Origin: Romboutsia faecis
GTDB lineage: Bacteria; Bacillota; Clostridia; Peptostreptococcales; Peptostreptococcaceae
Direction of reading: 5' to 3'
Length of the DNA: 64,000 nt
Assembly (NCBI RefSeq): GCF_014323405.1
Contig: NZ_JACRWE010000003.1
Coordinates: forward strand, 506,535-570,534
In this document: positions 36,468 to 43,730 of the stretch, piece by piece
Numbering within the stretch: position 1 is the stretch's first letter
How the letters are laid out: the number at the start of each line of letters is the position of its first letter
The notes under the pieces: generated by a model
Told to the model about the DNA's origin: nothing
Databases searched by the model: none
The model's input: only the letters and a program-made list of their open reading frames with translations
Position numbers and translations under genes: made by a program

Positions 36468-36615
36468 AAAGAGCTTGATAGAGCTATTCTAAAATCACGG
36501 CTCGGTGTGAATATAAATTTGCTTACATGCAGCTGAAAAAATGCTGCAAATGTTAGCAAATTTATATTTCACACCGAGCCGGGGTATTTGAGAATTGGCC
36601 CTTATCTAGCTCTTT
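36468..36615. terminator. 148-base nested inverted repeat between convergent genes
   Basis: The outer stem AAAGAGCT (36468-36475) pairs with 36608-36615. The inner stem is about 29 pairs (GGCTCGGTGTGAATATAAAT at 36499 onward, to 36580), closed by a 5-bp GCAGC/GCTGC hairpin. It acts as a shared terminator but is much longer than one needs. It shares CTTGATAGA with the structure at 8192-8334. Confidence 0.65.
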
Positions 36616-36641
36616 TTGTTTTCTTAATTTCGAATATGTAC

Positions 36642-37073
36642 TTATAAAACCTCAATTATATCGTTTGATTGTATTGTTCCTTCTTTTAGTACTTTTACGA
36701 AGATTCCTTCTCTTGGCATTACACAGTCGCCTGTTGTTTGCTTTATCGCACATCCATTATGACACTTTTTTCCGATCTGAGTTACTTCTACTTCACATTC
36801 ACCTATTTTTAGTTTTGTTCCTACAGGTAAAGTATGAACTTCTATCCCTTCTGTAGTTATATTTTCTGCAAAGTCTCCAAATTTTAAGTGATCAAAACCT
36901 TTATCTTTCATCTTTTGAATACTTTCTTCAGCTAACATACTTATTTGACGATGCCAATTTCCTGCATGAGCATCACCAACTATACCATGATTAATTTTTA
37001 ACTCTGCTTTACTTATTGGTTCTTTTATGACACCCTTTTTAGTACTTATATTTATTGATACTATCTTTGCCAT
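36642..37073 (-). CDS. MOSC domain protein
   Basis: This 143-aa sulfur-carrier domain of the MOSC group is related to the C-terminal part of Mo cofactor sulfurase. It shows the conserved KKCHNGCAIKQTTGDCVMPREG block near residue 105-126, with the functional cysteine in GDCVMPREGIF. It probably delivers a sulfur or handles the mature cofactor. It is the last gene of the molybdopterin operon, 20 bases after moaC. Its stop is shared with the long inverted-repeat terminator. Confidence 0.88.
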   Translation of the reverse strand: MAKIVSINISTKKGVIKEPISKAELKINHGIVGDAHAGNWHRQISMLAEESIQKMKDKGFDHLKFGDFAENITTEGIEVHTLPVGTKLKIGECEVEVTQIGKKCHNGCAIKQTTGDCVMPREGIFVKVLKEGTIQSNDIIEVL

Positions 37074-37093
37074 TTACTCACTCTCCAAAACAA

Positions 37094-37561
37094 TTAATAT
37101 TTAAAATCTCCTGATTTTCCACCTGTTTTTTCTATTAAATGAATGTTACTTATCACCATTCTCTTATCTACTGCTTTACACATATCATAAATTGTTAAGG
37201 CTGCTATTGAGCAAGCATTTAATGCTTCCATTTCTACACCCGTTTTGCCTAAACTTTTACAAGTAGCATATATTATTATAGAGGAAGTCCCTTCATCTAT
37301 TTCAAAGTCTAAATCACAACCAACTAAGTTGATTTGATGACACATAGGTATATTATTTGATGTATTTTTTGCCCCCATAATTCCCGCTATCTGAGCAACT
37401 GATAATACATCTCCCTTTTTTATTTGTCCACTTTTTATTTTTTCTAATGCTTCATTCGTCATAGATATAGTAGCTGTTGCTACTGCTACTCTTGTAGTAT
37501 TCTCCTTTTCGCTTATATCTACCATTTTTGCATAGCCTTTTTCGTTAATATGAGTTAACAT
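37094..37561 (-). CDS. moaC: Cyclic pyranopterin monophosphate synthase
   Basis: This 155-aa enzyme converts the MoaA product into cyclic pyranopterin monophosphate, the first stable precursor of molybdopterin. The conserved motifs [15 protein letters not shown] near residue 74 and [23 protein letters not shown] near residue 108 are in place. The ribosome binding site GGAGG is at the end of moaA, whose stop is two bases before the start, so the pair is coupled. The length is normal. Confidence 0.96.
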   Translation of the reverse strand: MLTHINEKGYAKMVDISEKENTTRVAVATATISMTNEALEKIKSGQIKKGDVLSVAQIAGIMGAKNTSNNIPMCHQINLVGCDLDFEIDEGTSSIIIYATCKSLGKTGVEMEALNACSIAALTIYDMCKAVDKRMVISNIHLIEKTGGKSGDFKY

Positions 37562-37563
37562 TA

Positions 37564-38523
37564 TTAACCTCCTATCTCATACATTTTTCTAGTCGTCTCA
37601 CTACTTTGTCTTTCTACTAAATTATGTTTTTCTGGCTTTCCTAAAATTATATCTTTTAAAACTTCTCTAAATATTAATGGCTTATTAATATAATTTCTTA
37701 TATCTATTTCTTCTTTAGAATGAAGACATAATTTTATTTTACCGTTAGAGGTAACTCTTATCCTATTGCAGTTTTTACAAAAACTACAACTAAGAGGTGT
37801 TATGACTCCGATTCTTCCTTTTGCACCTTTGAACTTATAGTATTTAGCTGGAGAATCTTCTTCTGATGGTACAGGGTATAATCCATCAATAGATTCAATC
37901 ATTTCATGAACATTTATATATCCATTTTCATATATTTTTTGTCCTTCTCCAATAGGCATAAGTTCAATAAACCTAACATCAATAGGATTATATCTTATTA
38001 ATTCTATAAAATCTAAAATCTCATCATCATTGAATCCTTTTATTGCTACACAATTTATCTTAACTTTGATCCCTTCCTTTAGGCATTCATTTATACCGTT
38101 TAATACTTTAGTCAAATCTCCACCTCTGGTAACAGATTTGTATTTATACACTTTTAATGAATCAATACTTATATTAACTTTGTTTAATCCATTTGCTTTT
38201 AAAGTTGATGCTATTTTCGCCAAATTAAGTCCATTAGTAGTTATTGCTATATCATTTATATTACACTCATTTTTAGCAAACCAAATAAGATCATTTAAAC
38301 CTGGATGTAGGGTAGGTTCTCCTCCAGTAAATCTTAATTTGGTTATCCCAGAGTTTGCCATTGACTTTATTATAAATTTATAATCTCCTGTGCTTAAAGT
38401 ATCATTTATATATTCATCTCTAAATTCAATATCTGATGGCATACAATAAATACATCTTAAATTGCACCTATCTGTAAGTGAAATTCTAAGATAATTTATA
38501 TTTCTTCCATATTTATCTATCAT
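37564..38523 (-). CDS. moaA: GTP 3',8-cyclase
   Basis: This 319-aa radical SAM enzyme begins molybdenum-cofactor synthesis from GTP. The N-terminal SAM cluster is in CNLRCIYC (CX3CX2C, residues 20-27), the GGEPT-type motif reads [12 protein letters not shown] near residue 70, and the second cluster is held by CSFCKNC and CLHS near residue 245-275. The C-terminal end is IGG, as expected for MoaA, whose GG tail is needed. It is coupled to moaC. Confidence 0.96.
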   Translation of the reverse strand: MIDKYGRNINYLRISLTDRCNLRCIYCMPSDIEFRDEYINDTLSTGDYKFIIKSMANSGITKLRFTGGEPTLHPGLNDLIWFAKNECNINDIAITTNGLNLAKIASTLKANGLNKVNISIDSLKVYKYKSVTRGGDLTKVLNGINECLKEGIKVKINCVAIKGFNDDEILDFIELIRYNPIDVRFIELMPIGEGQKIYENGYINVHEMIESIDGLYPVPSEEDSPAKYYKFKGAKGRIGVITPLSCSFCKNCNRIRVTSNGKIKLCLHSKEEIDIRNYINKPLIFREVLKDIILGKPEKHNLVERQSSETTRKMYEIGG

Positions 38524-38542
38524 TTACTTCCCTCTTTGCTAT

Positions 38543-39049
38543 CTAATTATTTTTTAAAGGTGTAGCACACTCACTTGCATCACCCTTAAGTATTTCTATA
38601 CCATGCTCTAATACATCAAATATAAAACTTAAATTTTCAACTGCACCTTTAGGGCTACCAGGTAAATTAATTATTATTGTACTTTTTCTTATTCCACTTA
38701 TACCTCTGCTTAGTATAGCTTTTTTAGTTATTTCTGAAGATTTCATTCTCATATATTCACTTATTCCTGGTATTTCTCTTTCTATAGCTTCTTTAGTACC
38801 TTCCGGTGTAACATCTCTTTTTGAGAATCCCGTTCCACCATTAGTTAATACTAAATCAGCTTTGTTGTTATCACATATATCTATAAGTTCATTTACTAAC
38901 ATTTCTTTGTCATCTTTTATCAACGCATAATGTACAACTTTATAATGTCCATTACTTTCAACATATTCTTTAAGTTTTTTTCCTGTGATATCTTCTCTTA
39001 ATCCTTCATAACCTTTATCACTAAGTGTTATAATTGCAACTTTAAACAT
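38543..39049 (-). CDS. mog: Molybdopterin adenylyltransferase (MogA/MoaB family)
   Basis: This 168-aa enzyme adenylates molybdopterin so that molybdate can be inserted. Motif LTNGGTGFSKRDVTPEGTKEA near residue 70-92 is the MogA/MoaB nucleotide-binding site, and INLPGSPKGAVENL near residue 130 completes it. In this operon it lies between moaA and the xdhC-type gene, 19 bases ahead of moaA. moaD, moaE and moeA are not in the window and must lie elsewhere. Confidence 0.92.
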   Translation of the reverse strand: MFKVAIITLSDKGYEGLREDITGKKLKEYVESNGHYKVVHYALIKDDKEMLVNELIDICDNNKADLVLTNGGTGFSKRDVTPEGTKEAIEREIPGISEYMRMKSSEITKKAILSRGISGIRKSTIIINLPGSPKGAVENLSFIFDVLEHGIEILKGDASECATPLKNN

Positions 39050-39126
39050 AAAATCACCTCTGATTAATCTTTTTTATAATTAACTATTTTATATAATCCG
39101 TCATATTCCTTTAAATTTATTTAATA

Positions 39127-39942
39127 TTATTTATAAAATCTCAAATTTTTGTCTTTTCTATGAGATAAACATCCTTTATTTTTTACTAATAAAATTTCTG
39201 CCATTATTCCAAAGGCAATTTCATTTACTTCGTTTGAAGATATATTTAGACCTACAGGAGCATATACAGAATTTAATAATTCTTCACTTACTCCTTCATT
39301 AATCAATGCTGATTTTAGAGTCGTCCATTTTTTAAGGCTACCGATCATCCCTATATAGCCAGCATTTTTATTGATAATACATCTTAATGCTTCTAAATCT
39401 TTTTCATAACCTCTTGTAGCTATTACTACATATGTATTTTCATCAATATTTATATTTTTCAAGATATTTTCTATATTACCACTGTATACTTCCTTGGCAT
39501 TTTTAAATCTATCTTTATTTGCAAATTCTTCTCTATCATCAATAATTATAATATTAAAATCTAAAGTATTTGATATATTATATAAACTATATCCCACATG
39601 ACCTCCACCAACTATTAATAATCTCGGTTTAGGTTTGAATACTTTTATATAACCTCTTACATTTCCGCCACACTGCATTGGTGTATCTTCTGAGTTTTTT
39701 GTTAGATTATGTTCAAAATTCATATCGTCTCCATTTTTTAAACACTCTTTACATTTGTTTATTATCTCATATTCTAAGATTCCTCCCCCTACAGTTCCTA
39801 TTATACTTCCATCAGAAAGGTATGCTAAAGTTGAACCCTGCTTACCTGGGCTTGATCCTTCTACTTCTGTAATCATTGCAAATGCAACTTTATTTCCATT
39901 TTTTATTTCTTCATTTATCTTTGATAATATTGCTTCATGCAT
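39127..39942 (-). CDS. xdhC: XdhC/CoxI-family molybdenum hydroxylase maturation protein
   Basis: This 271-aa protein carries an N-terminal XdhC/CoxI domain (GSSPGKQGSTLAYL and GTVGGGILEYE near residues 27-58) and a C-terminal Rossmann domain (RLLIVGGGHVGYSLY near residue 112). It binds the molybdenum cofactor, protects it and hands it on to the apo hydroxylase. The GTVGGGILE stretch and the PMQCGGNV motif are intact. It lies 11 bases after yqeB and 77 before mog. It points to a Mo hydroxylase with sulfurated or selenated cofactor in this organism. Confidence 0.92.
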   Translation of the reverse strand: MHEAILSKINEEIKNGNKVAFAMITEVEGSSPGKQGSTLAYLSDGSIIGTVGGGILEYEIINKCKECLKNGDDMNFEHNLTKNSEDTPMQCGGNVRGYIKVFKPKPRLLIVGGGHVGYSLYNISNTLDFNIIIIDDREEFANKDRFKNAKEVYSGNIENILKNINIDENTYVVIATRGYEKDLEALRCIINKNAGYIGMIGSLKKWTTLKSALINEGVSEELLNSVYAPVGLNISSNEVNEIAFGIMAEILLVKNKGCLSHRKDKNLRFYK

Positions 39943-39953
39943 ATTTATCCCTC

Positions 39954-40772
39954 CTAATATTTAGGTAGTATTTTACTTGATAAAATAGCCTCTAATACTC
40001 CACCCGCTATATTTCTTCCTTTATCTGATATTGTAAATGCATTTTTCACTTGATCTAATCTTGGATCTATATCTAGAATTTTTAGATTACTTTTAACATA
40101 TGCCCCATCTCTAATAATCCCTCTTAACAATCCATCTATACTTGCCAAAACCTCATGTTTATTTCCACTATTGTCTTCTATATAAGCTAAAACTTGATTT
40201 TTTTTCACTATATCTCCAATATCACATAATATACTAATTATTCCATTTACTTGAGAGTAGACTACCCTGTCTTTAGATACACCGTTTATTTCTCCCGGTA
40301 TTCCGGTATTTTCTTTCGGTTTACCCATTCTTATCACTCTTCCTAAATTATGACCTCTCATAGTTTCAATTACTATATCCACATCTTCTCCTGCACAAAA
40401 ACCTGGACCTAGTCCAATAGTTAAATCTGCCATATCCCTATTAGTCCCAATATTTTTCTTTGCTAATATACAATCAACCACAACTTTCGGATTTATCTCT
40501 TTTATCGATTCTCCTTTCGGATCAATATACAAGGCAACTTTATTTATTTTTAAAGTCTCTTTAACTTGAGAAATACTATTACATAATTTGCATGAAACCC
40601 CCTCGATTTCTACTTCCCCTTCATATACTGCTTCACAAAATGCAACTTGCCTTCTTATAGCTAGAGGTTTTTCAATTTCTAATGCTACAACTTTAAATCC
40701 ACACATATGTAATTTATGTATTACTGCAGAAGCTAAATCTCCAGCTCCTCTAACTAATATAATATTATTCAT
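39954..40772 (-). CDS. yqeB: Selenium-dependent molybdenum hydroxylase system protein, YqeB (EF2563) family
   Basis: This 272-aa protein marks selenium-dependent molybdenum hydroxylases, in which a labile selenium replaces the cofactor sulfur. It has an N-terminal nucleotide-binding motif LVRGAGDLASAVIHKLHMCGF (in two parts) and conserved GPGFCAGEDVDIVIET near residue 145. It is the first gene of an operon that continues with xdhC, mog, moaA, moaC and MOSC. Together with the hydroxylase at the left end it suggests selenium-dependent purine or nicotinate oxidation (inference). The selD/yqeC genes are not in the window. Confidence 0.9.
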   Translation of the reverse strand: MNNIILVRGAGDLASAVIHKLHMCGFKVVALEIEKPLAIRRQVAFCEAVYEGEVEIEGVSCKLCNSISQVKETLKINKVALYIDPKGESIKEINPKVVVDCILAKKNIGTNRDMADLTIGLGPGFCAGEDVDIVIETMRGHNLGRVIRMGKPKENTGIPGEINGVSKDRVVYSQVNGIISILCDIGDIVKKNQVLAYIEDNSGNKHEVLASIDGLLRGIIRDGAYVKSNLKILDIDPRLDQVKNAFTISDKGRNIAGGVLEAILSSKILPKY

Positions 40773-40914
40773 TTCAACCTCCTGCTTTAAATACTCTGAT
40801 AAAGAATATTATACAATATATCAATCTTTTTTTATATAAAATAACATATATTAAGTATATAATTTTATAATATATTTGTCTTAAACCTAATAATGTTATA
40901 TTCTAATAAATTAA

Positions 40915-40951
40915 AAGTGTGTATTTCAAAAATAATTCGAAATACACACTT
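40915..40951 (-). terminator. Terminator of the YbjQ/44-aa unit
   Basis: Perfect 13-base arms AAGTGTGTATTTC (40915-40927) and complement at 40939-40951, with a T-rich exit on the minus strand. Confidence 0.85.
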
Positions 40952-40956
40952 CTATG

Positions 40957-41091
40957 TTAATATTTTTTATATTTATCTAAGTCTTTATCATCTTTTGGTT
41001 TTTCTTTTATTCTCTCTATAATTTTGATTATCCCAAAAACAAGTAAGAAAAGTAAAAATCCTCCATATAATAAAATAATCATATTTATCAT
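40957..41091 (-). CDS. Small membrane protein, 44 aa
   Basis: This is a single hydrophobic helix (about residues 4-25, MIILLYGGFLLFLLVFGII) followed by a charged tail (KEKPKDDKDLDKYKKY) in the cytoplasm. The ribosome binding site GGAG is formed by the last codons and stop of the YbjQ gene, two bases ahead, so translation is coupled. A terminator follows. The gene is too short for routine annotation but is well supported by its expression signals. Function unknown. It may tether or modulate the YbjQ-family partner. Confidence 0.65.
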   Translation of the reverse strand: MINMIILLYGGFLLFLLVFGIIKIIERIKEKPKDDKDLDKYKKY

Positions 41092-41093
41092 TC

Positions 41094-41411
41094 TTACTCC
41101 TCAATTTTTACTGCAGTACCATAAGCCACCATTTCAGATGCACTATTCATAATACTTGAAGACATTAGTCTTAACCCAACTATAGCATTAGCATTAAGAG
41201 CTTCTGCTTGTTCTACCAATCTACCTATCGCTATTTGTCTAGATTCATTTTGCATTTCTGTATAAGAATGTAATTCTCCACCTGCTAGTGACTTTAATCC
41301 CGCTCCTATGTCCTTACCTAAATTCTTACTACGTACAGTCCCCGAAGCAACATATCCTATCACTTCTATTATATTTTTACCTGGTATCGCATCTGTCGTT
41401 ACTATTAACAT
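41094..41411 (-). CDS. YbjQ family protein (UPF0145, putative heavy-metal-binding)
   Basis: This 105-aa cytoplasmic protein of the YbjQ family forms a pentameric beta barrel. Typical motifs: TTDAIPGKNIIEVIGYVAGT-like opening (here VASGTVRSKNLG), RQIAIGRLVEQAEALNANAIVGLRL near residue 65-92. Members are annotated as possible metal binders, but no function is proven. It is the first gene of a two-gene unit with the 44-aa membrane protein. Confidence 0.88.
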   Translation of the reverse strand: MLIVTTDAIPGKNIIEVIGYVASGTVRSKNLGKDIGAGLKSLAGGELHSYTEMQNESRQIAIGRLVEQAEALNANAIVGLRLMSSSIMNSASEMVAYGTAVKIEE

Positions 41412-41531
41412 CTCTACTCACATCCTTTAGTTTATTTAAAATAATATTTTAAAATACTTTTATAAATATATAACTAACCTAATACTATTAAATCAATTAT
41501 ATTATATTTTTATTCAGCTTCAAAGATCAAA

Positions 41532-41565
41532 ATAAGTAAAATATTTAATTAAATATTTTACTTAT
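41532..41565. terminator. 34-bp perfect palindrome at the end of the RelA/SpoT-like gene
   Basis: Both arms (17 bases each, ATAAGTAAAATATTTAA and complement) meet without a loop. The stop codon and last codons of the gene lie inside. The minus-strand exit is TTTTGATC. Confidence 0.75.
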
Positions 41566-42918
41566 CCTATTATCTATATTATTTAATGTATCTTCCTTAA
41601 CTTCTAAATAGCCCTCGTAGTCTTCTATATCTCTACAAATACTACTTGTAATTTCACAAATTGTATAATTAATTTTTTCTAAATTATAATCATACATAGT
41701 TTCTACTGTATCAACCTCAATAATTATTTTACATATAGTCATATATATATCATTAATTATTATATTCCCCTCATCTTTAAACGTAGATAATATTTGTTCT
41801 TGACTATCTTTAGAAATAACTTTCATTTTTATAAAAGATATAAAATTTTCAAAATCTTCTTTATTATTATGAGGTTCAATCTCAAACAAAATTCTAAAGA
41901 ATAAGTTCCATGCAAATTCATCATTTAATTTGTTCATTATATACTTTCCTAGTTTTTTGCAAAAATCATCTTTTAATACTGGCTTTTTATCAAATAAAAT
42001 TGGCTGATTAAAGTCAATTTCTTTTTTAGATATTTCATTTATCCTTGATAATCCATTAATCATTAAGTCTCCAAATATGCTATCATCAACATCTTCTTCA
42101 TTTTTATTAAAAGAGTAATTTAAAATTGTTTCACAAGGTTTTTTAAAGTCAACGATAAATCCTATACTTTCTTTCATCTTCATTGAAAAAGTATCATGTG
42201 CCATCTTTGCTAATAATTTCTCTAACTCTTTTTTCTTTCCTACTGAATGTTCAAAACTCCCTGTATTAAAATTTTTATATACATTCACTAATTGGTTATC
42301 TATCATTGTAAGATTATTCTTAATAGATAACATCATATCTTTTAAAAAGCTATCACCTAATAAGTATGTGTTATTTTTATAAATAACCTTGTGTTCAATT
42401 TCACTCCAAAAAATATTTACTAGTGATTTTATCTGAAGTTCAAATTTAATTTGTCTATCTAAATAATTAAATTTACCGTCTATTCTATATATCTCAAATC
42501 CATTTTTTTGTTTTTTAGGTTGTTTTTCGCTAAGCTTTAATTTTATATTTGGATTTTCTTTATTATAATAATAAACTTTATCATCAGTCTTATTAAAGTA
42601 TCGTCTTAATACTCTATATATTTTATTTTCATCTTCAATAAATCTACACTCAATTCTTACTCCTATTAAATCTGTGAGATTATGTATAAGATTGCTAGCC
42701 TCATTATATTTTTTTAAATATCTATTTCTTATTATTTTTTCTCTTAAGCTACACTCTGATTTCACTCTTGATGTTACATTTATATACTCTTCTTCTTTAT
42801 AATCTAAAATCACTTCGAAGTATTCTTCTAACTCATCTCCTATTAGCTCTAATGTTGAACTCATAGATTTTAACTTGTCTATTGATTCTTCTATAAAATC
42901 AAATTCTAGCAGTCCCAT
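41545..42918 (-). CDS. RelA/SpoT-domain nucleotidyltransferase (GTP pyrophosphokinase-like), 457 aa
   Basis: This is a (p)ppGpp-synthetase-type domain at the N-terminus, with no HD hydrolase domain. It shows RVKSECSLREKIIR near residue 48, the G-loop region LTDLIGVRIECRFIED near residue 80 and FELQIKSLVNIFWSEIEHK near residue 158, matching the conserved synthetase blocks. After residue 230 comes a long, mostly helical extension of unknown type with no TGS or ACT domain. It is therefore larger than small alarmone synthetases and different from Rel. It could be a stress alarmone synthetase or a toxin-like pyrophosphokinase. It stands alone, and its stop lies within a palindrome. Confidence 0.8.
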   Translation of the reverse strand: MGLLEFDFIEESIDKLKSMSSTLELIGDELEEYFEVILDYKEEEYINVTSRVKSECSLREKIIRNRYLKKYNEASNLIHNLTDLIGVRIECRFIEDENKIYRVLRRYFNKTDDKVYYYNKENPNIKLKLSEKQPKKQKNGFEIYRIDGKFNYLDRQIKFELQIKSLVNIFWSEIEHKVIYKNNTYLLGDSFLKDMMLSIKNNLTMIDNQLVNVYKNFNTGSFEHSVGKKKELEKLLAKMAHDTFSMKMKESIGFIVDFKKPCETILNYSFNKNEEDVDDSIFGDLMINGLSRINEISKKEIDFNQPILFDKKPVLKDDFCKKLGKYIMNKLNDEFAWNLFFRILFEIEPHNNKEDFENFISFIKMKVISKDSQEQILSTFKDEGNIIINDIYMTICKIIIEVDTVETMYDYNLEKINYTICEITSSICRDIEDYEGYLEVKEDTLNNIDNRISKIFN

Positions 42919-43021
42919 AATTTACACTCCTAATTTAATCTATTCTTGTTTTATTATTCTACCACCTTTTTATACTTAAAGTAACTTACTACACTAAAAT
43001 TTCATAGTAATTTCACATAAG

Positions 43022-43047
43022 TGTTATATTATCAATGTAATATAACA
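43022..43047. promoter_or_regulatory. 10-bp inverted repeat upstream of the RelA/SpoT-like gene
   Basis: TGTTATATTA (43022-43031) and its perfect complement (43038-43047) are separated by six bases. This is an operator-like arrangement 104-129 bases upstream of the start codon. No adjacent regulator. Confidence 0.4.
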
Positions 43048-43089
43048 TCTATAAAAGTAGGTTTAAACATAATAGATCATAGATAAAAT

Positions 43090-43129
43090 AAAAATACACC
43101 TTTATATCAGAAATTTAAGGTGTATTTTT
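43090..43129. terminator. Orphan terminator-like hairpin 1
   Basis: Perfect 13-base arms AAAAATACACCTT and complement, with a T run in the 3' arm. No gene ends nearby on either strand. Confidence 0.55.
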
Positions 43130-43394
43130 ATATATATTTAGTTTTGTAAATTATATCTTATATTTTATTTCAATTTATAGAATAAGAATTCTATGGTATT
43201 TCGTATACAAAGTACATATAATCTCATTTTTATTTATCTAAATCCTATTATTTTATAACAAATTTATTAAAATAAAAATAAAATTCTAAACTGTATTTTT
43301 ATTATTTTTATATTTCCTGTGCAATAATTATTAAAATTATTATTAATTTATTGTAGATTATCCCTAAGATTTTTTCTGATTTTAATGGCATAAA

Positions 43395-43446
43395 AATACA
43401 TTCAAATTTCTTACTCAATAACTCAATAAGCAAATTTGAATGTATT
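43395..43446. terminator. Orphan hairpin 2
   Basis: Perfect 15-base arms (AATACATTCAAATTT, complement at 43432-43446). The loop contains the direct repeat CTCAATAA. There is no gene on either side within 280 bases. Confidence 0.5.
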
Positions 43447-43730
43447 ATATATATCCTAGAAGTTAAAATATCTTAAACTATAGTATAAATACTACCTTAA
43501 ATTAATTCCTAGGAAATAAAAACTTCTATATAGTTCTATTATAAGTATTTTCTCATTAACATTTAATATTTTTGGACTTTATATAAATATATTATTACTT
43601 TATACCTAAAAAATATATATGAAGTAAATTCTAATTTAATTACCCAAGCAATATTACTATAAGTTAATACATCTATATCCATTGTAGTAATTTATTCTTT
43701 ATTTTAAAAGATGAATACAATATATTATTT

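Larger units (their letters stand above)
42919..43730. other. 812-base gene-free region with three hairpins
   Basis: I see no open frame with a ribosome binding site on either strand. It holds a 10-bp palindrome (43022-43047) upstream of the RelA/SpoT-like gene and two terminator-like hairpins (43090-43129 and 43395-43446) that do not follow any gene. The remainder is AT-rich. A small RNA or decayed gene may be present. Confidence 0.5.

Noticed and set aside
43395..43446. Possible CRISPR or toxin-antitoxin locus in the gene-free region
   Set aside because: There is only one short internal direct repeat (CTCAATAA), no spacer pattern and no hydrophobic small peptide with a ribosome binding site.
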